A DNA stretch of 7,397 nucleotides from Rhodospirillales bacterium (GTDB taxonomy: Bacteria; Pseudomonadota; Alphaproteobacteria; Acetobacterales; Acetobacteraceae). This document shows, piece by piece, positions 1 to 4,951 of this stretch. Both the position numbers and the translations under genes were made by a program. The notes below the pieces were generated by a model. It was not told where the DNA came from, made no database searches, and was given only the letters and a program-made list of their open reading frames with translations. Every line of letters begins with the position of its first letter. Within the stretch, counting starts at the first letter, position 1. The DNA lies in contig JAGXAV010000092.1 in the NCBI GenBank assembly GCA_018971455.1, positions 1 through 7,397 on the forward strand, read 5' to 3'.

Positions 1-331
1 TGCCGCCCACGGTCACCGCGCCGGTCGCGGCCACCAGCCCGTCGATGGTGGTGGTGGCGACGAAATCCGCCGTGGTGGCATCCAGCGCGCCCACGATGTC
101 GGTGCCGCCGAGCAGCTCGGCCGTGCCGGCCGTCAGCACGTCACTGAGCTGGCCGAGCGTGCCGCCCGACAGAAACAGCGTGCCGACGCTCTGATTGTCA
201 CCCAGCAGCGTGCCGGTCAGCACGACGACCGCCGTATCCAGGCTGCCCGGGATGCCGACGGGCGACCAGTTGGCGGCCGTGGTCCAGTTCTGCCCGCCAC
301 CGACCGGCTTCCAGGTGTAGGTTATCGCCAT
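1..331 (-). CDS. N-terminal part of a probable secreted beta-strand-repeat (adhesin-like) protein, cut by the left edge
   Basis: The 110 visible residues begin MAITYTWKPVGGGQNW and continue with AANWSPVGIPGSLDTA. This W-x(n)-NWSP-G-P-x-x-D-A opening is common at the start of long bacterial repeat proteins (autotransporter or type I-secreted adhesins). The rest is rich in Gly, Thr, Ala and Val in short alternating strands (for example GTLFLSGGTLGQLSDVLTAG), as expected for a beta-helix or beta-strand repeat. No N-terminal signal peptide is visible, so a C-terminal type I secretion signal would fit better than Sec export; this is inference. The ATG is preceded by a strong GGAGGGGG ribosome binding site. 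The gene starts 35 nt after the stop of the response regulator on the same strand, so the two may be co-transcribed. The C-terminus, and therefore the secretion route, is outside the window. Confidence 0.72.
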   Translation of the reverse strand, partial: MAITYTWKPVGGGQNWTTAANWSPVGIPGSLDTAVVVLTGTLLGDNQSVGTLFLSGGTLGQLSDVLTAGTAELLGGTDIVGALDATTADFVATTTIDGLVAATGAVTVGG

Positions 332-366
332 CACCCCCTCCCGTTGCGCCCAGCCCCCTCGCGCGC

Positions 367-1197
367 CTACGGCCGCTTCTCGATCCCCGACCGCCGAAGC
401 CGGCCATGCGTGCCGTTGATTTCGCCGTTGACCGGCCGCGCCCCCAGCTTCGGCGCGGCACCGCCCGCCGCCGGCGCGCGCGGCAGCAGGATGATGTTTT
501 TCGCGCCCGCGCCGGGCCGGGTGACCTGGCGCGGCGCCAGCGTGTAGCCGCTGCCGCGCTGGGCGACGACGGTGAGCGTGGCGTCATGCAGCGCGAGGCT
601 GCGGCGCAGCCGCGAGATCGCCACCTCGAGCGCGTTCGGTGTCACCGTGGCATCGAAGGAAAACACCGCGTGCTCAAGCCGCTCGCGCGCCACCAGCCCG
701 TCCTTGTTGCGAACCAGCACTTCCAGAATGGCGAATTCGCGCCGCGTCAGCCGCACCGCCACGCCATCCACATGCACGGCGCCGACCGCCGTATCGAGCG
801 CGATGTTGCCCGCGCGCATCACCGGATCGACGACCTGGCTGGGCCGGCGCAGCAGGGCGCGAAGCCGCGCCAGCAGCTCCTCGGCGGTGAACGGCTTGAC
901 GAGGAAATCATCCGCGCCGCGGTTCAGTGCATCGATATGCACCTGTGCTGTGCTGTTGTCCGACAGCACCAGCACGCGCCGCTGCGCGTCCCTCAGACGG
1001 ATCAGCCGCAGCACCTCGCTGTGGCAGGGATCATAGGTGGCGACATCGAGGATGATGGCGTCATAGGGCGCGAGGCGCAGGGCCGCGATGGCGTCCTCCG
1101 CAGTGGCCACGGAATCGGTGATGAAACCGCTGTGGTTGAACAGTCTGGTCAGGCTCGCCGACTGCGCCGGGTCGTCAGCAATGAGGAGCAAACGCAT
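367..1197 (-). CDS. OmpR/PhoB-family response regulator (receiver plus winged helix) with a C-terminal extension
   Basis: A predicted 276-residue two-component DNA-binding regulator. The receiver domain spans residues 1-118, with acidic pair D8/D9, phospho-acceptor D51 (IILD), switch S79 and conserved K101 (LVKPF). A winged-helix domain follows at about 126-220, including LTRREFAILEVLVRN and the recognition segment NALEVAISRLRRSL, ending GSGYTL. The start is placed at MRLLLIADD; the frame stays open upstream, but those residues are not receiver-like. Two things are unusual: the loop after D51 reads VATYDPCHSE instead of the usual LPxxDG, and a basic, Pro/Gly/Ala-rich tail of about 56 residues follows the winged helix, where family members normally stop. 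No histidine kinase is adjacent. It lies just upstream of the adhesin-like gene and may control it; that is inference from position. The subfamily (QseB/TctD-like versus CtrA-like) is not settled. Confidence 0.9.
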   Translation of the reverse strand: MRLLLIADDPAQSASLTRLFNHSGFITDSVATAEDAIAALRLAPYDAIILDVATYDPCHSEVLRLIRLRDAQRRVLVLSDNSTAQVHIDALNRGADDFLVKPFTAEELLARLRALLRRPSQVVDPVMRAGNIALDTAVGAVHVDGVAVRLTRREFAILEVLVRNKDGLVARERLEHAVFSFDATVTPNALEVAISRLRRSLALHDATLTVVAQRGSGYTLAPRQVTRPGAGAKNIILLPRAPAAGGAAPKLGARPVNGEINGTHGRLRRSGIEKRP

Positions 1198-1546
1198 CTT
1201 CAAGACCCCAGGTGAGCGAGAGGAGAAGCGCCGGTCGGCCTGGCCGCACCCTCGCCCGCTCGTTTCGCCGCTAGAAACTTGCGCCAAAAATCAGAATCGA
1301 TTCCCGTGTTCCGTGGCAAATCGGCAAATTTTGGATCCACCTTTCTTCCCGGAAATCAACCACTCGTGACATCGTGGCCTTAACGATTTCTTATGGAAAC
1401 GCAAAGAAACCAGACTGTAAAGGGATTTTCGTTGACGCAACGATGACGATTGCCAAGGAATTTTCCATTGTGGTTTCGGAATGCGCCGTAACACCCACAA
1501 ATTCCGGGCAATTCTACCACTGCCTGAGAGGCATTCACCGACTCAC
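1198..1546. other. Non-coding upstream region of the response regulator
   Basis: No credible gene is seen here; short open frames on both strands have no recognisable protein character. The stretch is clearly less GC-rich than its surroundings between about 1260 and 1546, and presumably carries the regulator's promoter, though I could not find a convincing -35/-10 pair. It contains a perfect palindrome GAATCGATTC (1294-1303), which is two abutting GANTC sites; TTAA-N7-TTAT at 1380-1394, one base off the CtrA consensus TTAA-N7-TTAA; a dyad CGTTG-ACG-CAACG (1430-1442); and a small hairpin TGCCT-GAG-AGGCA (1521-1533). Function of each is unknown. Confidence 0.6.
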
Positions 1547-1590
1547 AAAAATGCGAGCCGGCCGGCGCGCCGGACCCGGCGGAGCTCGCA
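1547..1590 (-). terminator. Intrinsic terminator on the minus strand, downstream of tRNA-Arg
   Basis: Read on the minus strand, 7-bp arms TGCGAGC (1590-1584) and GCTCGCA (1558-1552) enclose a very GC-rich interior that can extend the stem (GCCGG with CCGGC). The hairpin is followed immediately by TTTTT (1551-1547). This is a textbook Rho-independent terminator. It probably ends transcription coming from the tRNA-Pro/NDUFS4/tRNA-Arg unit and insulates the response regulator. It lies about 150 nt beyond the tRNA-Arg CCA end, so the transcript would have a long trailer. Confidence 0.7.
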
Positions 1591-1592
1591 GT

Positions 1593-1623
1593 TTGTATCG
1601 AATTATGAGCGAATTATATAATT
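1593..1623. promoter_or_regulatory. AT-rich element with palindrome, direct repeats and a possible plus-strand promoter
   Basis: This is the most AT-rich spot in the window. It holds a perfect 12-bp palindrome AATTATATAATT (1612-1623) and two copies of CGAATTAT, 11 bp apart (1599-1606 and 1610-1617). On the plus strand TTGTAT (1593-1598) is followed after 18 bp by a perfect TATAAT (1617-1622), so a promoter is possible. A transcript from it would run antisense into tRNA-Arg and has no gene to serve. The palindrome also gives TATAAT on the minus strand, but without a recognisable -35. A protein-binding or DNA-melting site is an alternative. Confidence 0.3.
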
Positions 1624-1738
1624 TTTAATCTATGTTTCATGGTCTGATCCTGCCCGGCCAGGATGGGACACGCCAACGGCGCCCCGCCCCGCCACAGGCC
1701 GCACACCACCCGCCACACGGGGAAGCGTTGCAAGATCA

Positions 1739-1815
1739 TGGCGCGCCCTCCTGGACTCGAACCAGGGACCCACAGCTTAGAAGGCTGTTGCTCTATCCAC
1801 CTGAGCTAAGGGCGC
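1739..1815 (-). tRNA. tRNA-Arg (anticodon UCU)
   Basis: A complete cloverleaf of 77 nt with encoded CCA. The acceptor stem is GCGCCCT/AGGGCGC, the D-stem GCTC/GAGC, the anticodon stem ACAGC/GCTGT with loop CTTCTAA (anticodon TCT), and the T-arm CCTGG-TTCGAGT-CCAGG. The discriminator base is G (1742) and CCA occupies 1741-1739. It reads the AGA and AGG arginine codons, which are rare in GC-rich genomes. It lies 64 nt downstream of the NDUFS4-like gene on the same strand, so it may be co-transcribed with it or use the weak promoter at 1830-1857. Confidence 0.97.
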
Positions 1816-1829
1816 CGGAATCCGGCCGG

Positions 1830-1857
1830 ACCATGCCCGACCGGTGCCATTCGGCAA
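1830..1857 (-). promoter_or_regulatory. Weak candidate promoter for tRNA-Arg
   Basis: On the minus strand TTGCCG (1857-1852), a 16-bp spacer and CATGGT (1835-1830) would start a transcript a few nucleotides before the tRNA 5' end at 1815. The -35 box is reasonable and the -10 box poor (three of six matches). It is offered because the distance to the tRNA is right; read-through from upstream would make it unnecessary. Confidence 0.25.
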
Positions 1858-1867
1858 CGCCAGTTGA

Positions 1868-1879
1868 GCCGATATCGGC
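1868..1879. repeat. Perfect 12-bp palindrome abutting the NDUFS4-like stop codon
   Basis: GCCGATATCGGC is a perfect palindrome that directly touches the TAG stop codon (1882-1880). With no loop bases and no following T-tract it is not a normal terminator. It could be a protein-binding site, a processing structure between the mRNA and the following tRNA, or chance. Confidence 0.4.
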
Positions 1880-2191
1880 CTAATGCGTCCAGTTCTCGGA
1901 CCGGCCGAAGCGGAAATTATCGGCATAGGCTTTCGGCCTCATCGCCCGCTCGCGCGGCAATTCCACGTCGCAGGCAAGCCCCTCGCGCGCCGCATAGGCG
2001 AGTGCTTCGTCGCGCGTGGCGAATTTCAGCCGCACCTGCGCCCGCGTATCGGCGCTGCCGATCCACCCCATCAGCGCATCCGCCCGGCTCGGCTCGGCGG
2101 GCGGGAATTCAAGCACCCATTCATGCGTTCCGGCCTGGCCGGACTGCATCGCCGTCTTCGGTTGCCGGAAAATACGTGCCCGCACTGCCAT
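1880..2191 (-). CDS. NDUFS4-like accessory subunit of respiratory complex I (ETC complex I conserved region)
   Basis: A 103-residue protein with the full signature of the NDUFS4/18-kDa family: ARIFRQPKTAMQSG (5-18), WVLEF (25-29), LMGWIGSADTRAQVRLKF (40-57) and PKAYADNFRF (86-95). In mitochondria and in alphaproteobacteria such as Paracoccus, this subunit binds the hydrophilic arm of NADH:ubiquinone oxidoreductase and helps its assembly and stability. It acts at the cytoplasmic face of the inner membrane. The bacterial form lacks a targeting presequence, as here. ATG at 2191 is chosen over an in-frame GTG at 2203 because GGAG (2201-2198) sits 6 nt upstream of the ATG and the family starts near this point. 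The gene lies between two tRNA genes on the same strand, only 18 nt after the CCA of tRNA-Pro. No nuo genes are in the window, which is usual for this subunit. Confidence 0.93.
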   Translation of the reverse strand: MAVRARIFRQPKTAMQSGQAGTHEWVLEFPPAEPSRADALMGWIGSADTRAQVRLKFATRDEALAYAAREGLACDVELPRERAMRPKAYADNFRFGRSENWTH

Positions 2192-2209
2192 GCCGCTCTC
2201 CACACCAGA

Positions 2210-2286
2210 TGGTCGGGGCGGCCGGACTCGAACCGGCGGCCTCGTGTACCCAAAACACGCGCGCTACCAGGCTGCGCCACGCCCCG
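2210..2286 (-). tRNA. tRNA-Pro (anticodon UGG)
   Basis: A complete 77-nt tRNA with encoded CCA. The acceptor stem is CGGGGCG/CGCCCCG, the D-stem GCGC/GCGC, the anticodon stem CGTGT/ACACG with loop TTTGGGT (anticodon TGG), and the T-arm GCCGG-TTCGAGT-CCGGC. The discriminator base is A. It decodes CCA and, with wobble, other proline codons. A well-placed promoter lies just upstream (2298-2326), and the NDUFS4-like start codon lies 18 nt beyond the CCA, so one transcript probably carries both. Confidence 0.97.
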
Positions 2287-2297
2287 AACCCGGCCGC

Positions 2298-2326
2298 AAG
2301 CTATGGGCGCGCCGCCGCGAAGGCAA
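2298..2326 (-). promoter_or_regulatory. Probable promoter of the tRNA-Pro/NDUFS4 unit
   Basis: On the minus strand TTGCCT (2326-2321), a 17-bp spacer and TAGCTT (2303-2298) form a sigma-70-type promoter. The predicted start is near 2291, about 5 nt before the mature tRNA 5' end, which is the usual geometry for tRNA genes. The preceding base makes the -35 read CTTGCC, similar to many alphaproteobacterial promoters. No other promoter of comparable quality was seen between 2287 and 2451. Confidence 0.5.
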
Positions 2327-2451
2327 GCGCCCCCGCGCCTTGCCCATGCCGCCGGGATGCCGCGCAATTTTCGTGACGTTTCTGGCATTTCCATTCCGTC
2401 GTCAAATCAGTACGCTTCATCAAGGCCGCGCCGGTCGCCGCGCTCGCCGCC

Positions 2452-2943
2452 TCAGGGGGCGTTGCCGAACACCCGCTGCAGCACCTGGTCGCCGACGCGG
2501 ATATCCAGCCGCGCCGCGGTGCCGGCGGCAAGTTCGAGCGTGGCATGCACCGGCCCGCCGCTGTCGATCACCGCCAGGCTTTGCGGCACCGTGCGCTCGG
2601 CGATGTGGCGGATGACGCCGCGGCTGTCGATGAACAGCATGTCCAGGCTGGCCAGGGTGTTCTTCATCCACATCTGCGATTCGCGCGCGCCCTCCCACAC
2701 GAACAGCATGCCGCCATCGGCGGGCACGCTGGGGCGGAACATCAGCCCGGCGATCTGCTGGCGCATCTTCAATGCCATCTCGACATGGAAATCATGCCGC
2801 TTGCCGTCATGCGTGACGATGACGAGCCTCTCCTGCGGCAGCGTCGGCTGCGGGCCGGTCGGCTCGTCCGATTGCGCCCGCCCCAGCCCGGGCAGCAGCG
2901 CCCCGGCGGCAAGCAGAACGAGCAGATGGCGGCGTGGCGTCAT
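2452..2943 (-). CDS. Exported DUF192 family protein
   Basis: A 163-residue protein. Residues 1-23 form a Sec signal peptide: MTPRR, hydrophobic LLVLLAAGALLPGL, then GRA before a likely cleavage ahead of Q24. The mature part carries the DUF192 hallmarks GLMFRPSVPADGGMLFVWE (67-84), MWMKNT (91-96), LDMLFID (100-106) and the closing LAAGTAARLDIRVGD (138-152). DUF192 is a small beta-rich periplasmic or cell-surface domain without an assigned reaction. Its ATG overlaps the TGA of the deacetylase gene in an ATGA (2943-2940), so translation of the two is probably coupled. About 165 nt separate its stop from tRNA-Pro, and no clear terminator is seen there. Export makes a direct partnership with the cytoplasmic deacetylase unlikely despite the coupling. 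Confidence 0.92.
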   Translation of the reverse strand: MTPRRHLLVLLAAGALLPGLGRAQSDEPTGPQPTLPQERLVIVTHDGKRHDFHVEMALKMRQQIAGLMFRPSVPADGGMLFVWEGARESQMWMKNTLASLDMLFIDSRGVIRHIAERTVPQSLAVIDSGGPVHATLELAAGTAARLDIRVGDQVLQRVFGNAP

Positions 2944-4064
2944 GCGGCAATTCCTTCCTTCAGCGCGATCTCGGCCAGCCGCTCCACCTCGCCCCGCACC
3001 GGCCCCGCGCGCGGCGCGTCGCGCAGCGTGGTGAACCAGTGCGCCGGCGGGTTGCGCCCGGCGGCGCGGTTATAGACCAGGCCGCGCAGCACCGCCTCGG
3101 CGGGCGCCGGCAGACGGGCCGGCACGTCGAGCCCGTTCAGCACCGCCCAGATGCCCGCCCAGCAGCGCCCGACCGTATAGGGATTATAGCCCCCGCCGCC
3201 CAGCACGACGAGGCGCGGCGCGACATCGCGGATCGCCGCCGCCACCTGCCAATGCGCGTTGTTGGACAGGGCGAGCCGCGCCAGCGGGTCCTCCTCCAGC
3301 GCATCCGCGCCGGCCTGCAGCATGATCGCCTGCGGGCGGTGGGCGGCGATCAGCGGCAGGATGGCGCGCTCGAGAAGAAACGCCATCTCGCTGTCGTTGA
3401 AGCCCTGCGGCACCGGAAAATTGCGCGCCGCCCCGCCGGCCCGGTCCTCCGCCGCGCCCGAAAAAGGCCAGCGCCCGTCTTCGTGAATGCTGATCGTCAA
3501 GACCCGCGCATCGTCATGGAAGGCATCCTGCACGCCGTCGCCGTGATGGGCGTCGATGTCGAGATAGACGATGCGCTCCAGCCCCTGGTCGAGCCAGGCC
3601 AGGATGCCCAGCACCGGATCGTTGAGGTAGCAGAACCCGCTCGCGCGGTCGGGCCGGCCGTGATGCGTGCCGCCCCCCGGGCAATGCACGATGCCGCCCG
3701 AGGCGGTCAGCGCCGCCGCCAGCATCACCCCGCCGGCCGATGTCGCCGGCCGGCGGAACAATTCGCGGTACACCGGATTGCCGTCGGCGCCGATGCGAAA
3801 GCGCGCGCGATCCTCGGGCGGCACGCTCTGCGTCGCCTCGGCGCGCCTGAGGGCCGCCAGATACGCCGCGTCGTGAAAGCGCAGAAGCTGCGCTTCGCTG
3901 GCCATCGGCGCCTCGACGAATTGCGCCGGCCCGAGCCAGCCGAGCGCGCGGATCAGATCGGTGCAGGTGGACACTCTCGGAATCGCCAGCGGGTGCTTCG
4001 GCCCGTAGGTCGAGGCACGGTAGATCTCACTGCCGATGTAGCGCGGAGGCGAGGCCGGGGGCAT
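2940..4064 (-). CDS. Histone-deacetylase-family (AcuC-like) zinc amidohydrolase
   Basis: A 374-residue member of the arginase/deacetylase superfamily, close to class I HDACs. Visible active-site elements are GGGTHHG (catalytic His pair H134/H135), ASGFCYLND (141-149), YLDIDAHHGDG (167-177, zinc ligands D171 and H173), QAGADALEEDPL (250-261, zinc ligand D254) and GGGGYN (289-294, transition-state Tyr Y293). All catalytic positions are intact, so it should be active. Bacterial members remove acetyl groups from lysines (AcuC acts on acetyl-CoA synthetase) or from small acylated amines; the substrate here is unknown. The start is ATG 4064, just before the conserved N-terminal segment; the open frame continues upstream into the methyltransferase gene but is only a shadow there. 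It lies 38 nt downstream of the methyltransferase and overlaps the DUF192 gene by 4 nt. No acetoin or acs genes are nearby. Confidence 0.94.
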   Translation of the reverse strand: MPPASPPRYIGSEIYRASTYGPKHPLAIPRVSTCTDLIRALGWLGPAQFVEAPMASEAQLLRFHDAAYLAALRRAEATQSVPPEDRARFRIGADGNPVYRELFRRPATSAGGVMLAAALTASGGIVHCPGGGTHHGRPDRASGFCYLNDPVLGILAWLDQGLERIVYLDIDAHHGDGVQDAFHDDARVLTISIHEDGRWPFSGAAEDRAGGAARNFPVPQGFNDSEMAFLLERAILPLIAAHRPQAIMLQAGADALEEDPLARLALSNNAHWQVAAAIRDVAPRLVVLGGGGYNPYTVGRCWAGIWAVLNGLDVPARLPAPAEAVLRGLVYNRAAGRNPPAHWFTTLRDAPRAGPVRGEVERLAEIALKEGIAA

Positions 4065-4102
4065 TCGCCCAGTATGGGGGGCTCGGCGCGTTTGGGAAGG
4101 CG

Positions 4103-4831
4103 CTAGCGGTGGGCCGCCACCAGCAGGAAGGGCGGGCGCATGCGCTCGTCGGCCAGCGCCGGCCGCTCGGCGATCTGCGCCTCCGTCGGCCCCCACTCCT
4201 CCACATGATCGAGCGTGAAGCCGGCGCGCAGCAACAGGGTGAGATAGGTGCCGATGGTGCGATGCTGCTTGATGACGCCCCGGGTGATCCAGTCCGTCCG
4301 CCTTGGTCCTTCCACCAGATACCCATCGACCGGCCAGGTCCTGCGCCCGGCGGCATCGGCCACCCAGCCCGGCGCGGACGGCGCGGTGAAGATCGGGTGC
4401 TCGACGGAGAACACCAGGCGCCCGCCCGGCGCCAATGCGCGGTGAATGGCGGCGATCAGCCCGGCCAGGTCGGCGATGTAGTGCAGGGTGAGCGAGCTGT
4501 ACACCAGGTCGAACGAGGCGGCGGCCAGCCCGGCGCTCTCCAGGTCGGCGCGCGCATAGGTGATCGCCGGGTCGTCCGTCATCTCCCTTGCCCGCGCCAG
4601 CATCTTCTCCGACACGTCGAGCCCCAGCACGCCCGCCGCCCCGGCCTCGCGTGCCCAGCGGCAGAACCAGCCATAGCCGCAGCCGAGATCGGCGACACGC
4701 GCGCCGCGCATCGGCGGCAGCATCGCCCGCAGCGCCGGCCACTCCGCAGCCCCGGCGAGCCCCTGCTGCGAGCGGCCGAGCCGGCCGTAGCCCTCGAAGA
4801 ACTGCTCGTCGTCATAGATGTTCTGCGTCAT
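4103..4831 (-). CDS. Class I SAM-dependent methyltransferase
   Basis: A 242-residue cytoplasmic methyltransferase with a Rossmann-type fold. Motif I is VADLGCGYG (46-54) for SAM binding. GLDVSEKML (70-78) holds the acidic residue D72 that should contact the SAM ribose. ARADLES (93-99) is the adenine-side motif, and SFDLVYSSLTLHYI follows as the post-motif strand. APGGRLVFSVEHPIF is the usual motif III region. The N-terminal YDDEQFFEGYGRLGRS is characteristic of a widespread Methyltransf_11-type family of unknown substrate. The start ATG at 4831 has only a weak upstream GGGTG; an earlier start would add residues without family character. It is first in a probable operon with the deacetylase and DUF192 genes and divergent from the cupin gene, with 120 bp between the two starts. 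Substrate cannot be read from the sequence. Confidence 0.92.
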   Translation of the reverse strand: MTQNIYDDEQFFEGYGRLGRSQQGLAGAAEWPALRAMLPPMRGARVADLGCGYGWFCRWAREAGAAGVLGLDVSEKMLARAREMTDDPAITYARADLESAGLAAASFDLVYSSLTLHYIADLAGLIAAIHRALAPGGRLVFSVEHPIFTAPSAPGWVADAAGRRTWPVDGYLVEGPRRTDWITRGVIKQHRTIGTYLTLLLRAGFTLDHVEEWGPTEAQIAERPALADERMRPPFLLVAAHR

Positions 4832-4872
4832 TGCGCACCCGTCCGGCACGGTTCCGGCCCCACCCGTACTAT

Positions 4873-4902
4873 TTGCCCCGCGCCCCGGCAATCCGCTACG
4901 CT
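4873..4902 (+). promoter_or_regulatory. Candidate promoter of the cupin gene in the divergent intergenic region
   Basis: TTGCCC (4873-4878), an 18-bp spacer and TACGCT (4897-4902) would start a transcript near 4909, giving a leader of about 43 nt. Both boxes are moderate matches. The 120-bp gap (4832-4951) must also carry the promoter of the divergent methyltransferase gene. For that strand only a weak TTGCCG (4891-4886)/TACGGG pairing is visible. Confidence 0.3.
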
Positions 4903-4951
4903 CGCCCCGTCAGCATCGTCTCGTCGCATCTGCCGCCCATGGAGAGGTGTC

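Noticed and set aside
406..1215. 269-residue plus-strand open frame antisense to the response regulator
   Set aside because: The minus-strand regulator has intact receiver and winged-helix motifs; this frame is its complement.
1430..1460. A sigma-54 promoter from TGGCA and TTGC on the minus strand
   Set aside because: GG and GC are 14 bases apart instead of the required 10.
1291..1628. Short open frames on both strands in the non-coding stretch (minus 1291-1500, plus 1374-1628)
   Set aside because: They have no recognisable domain, no convincing ribosome binding site and they overlap the terminator and regulatory elements; the residue make-up looks random.
1647..1664. ATCCTG-CCCGGC-CAGGAT hairpin as the terminator of tRNA-Arg
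   Set aside because: There is no T-tract after it on the minus strand, while the hairpin at 1547-1590 has both a longer stem and T5.
2934..4106. 390-residue plus-strand open frame antisense to the deacetylase
   Set aside because: It mirrors the codon pattern of the real gene in GC-rich DNA and is dominated by Arg, Ala and Gly with no domain.
4065..4742. Upstream extension of the deacetylase frame, suggesting a 600-residue fusion
   Set aside because: The extension is the methyltransferase gene read in another frame and has no domain; the deacetylase family starts close to the ATG at 4064.
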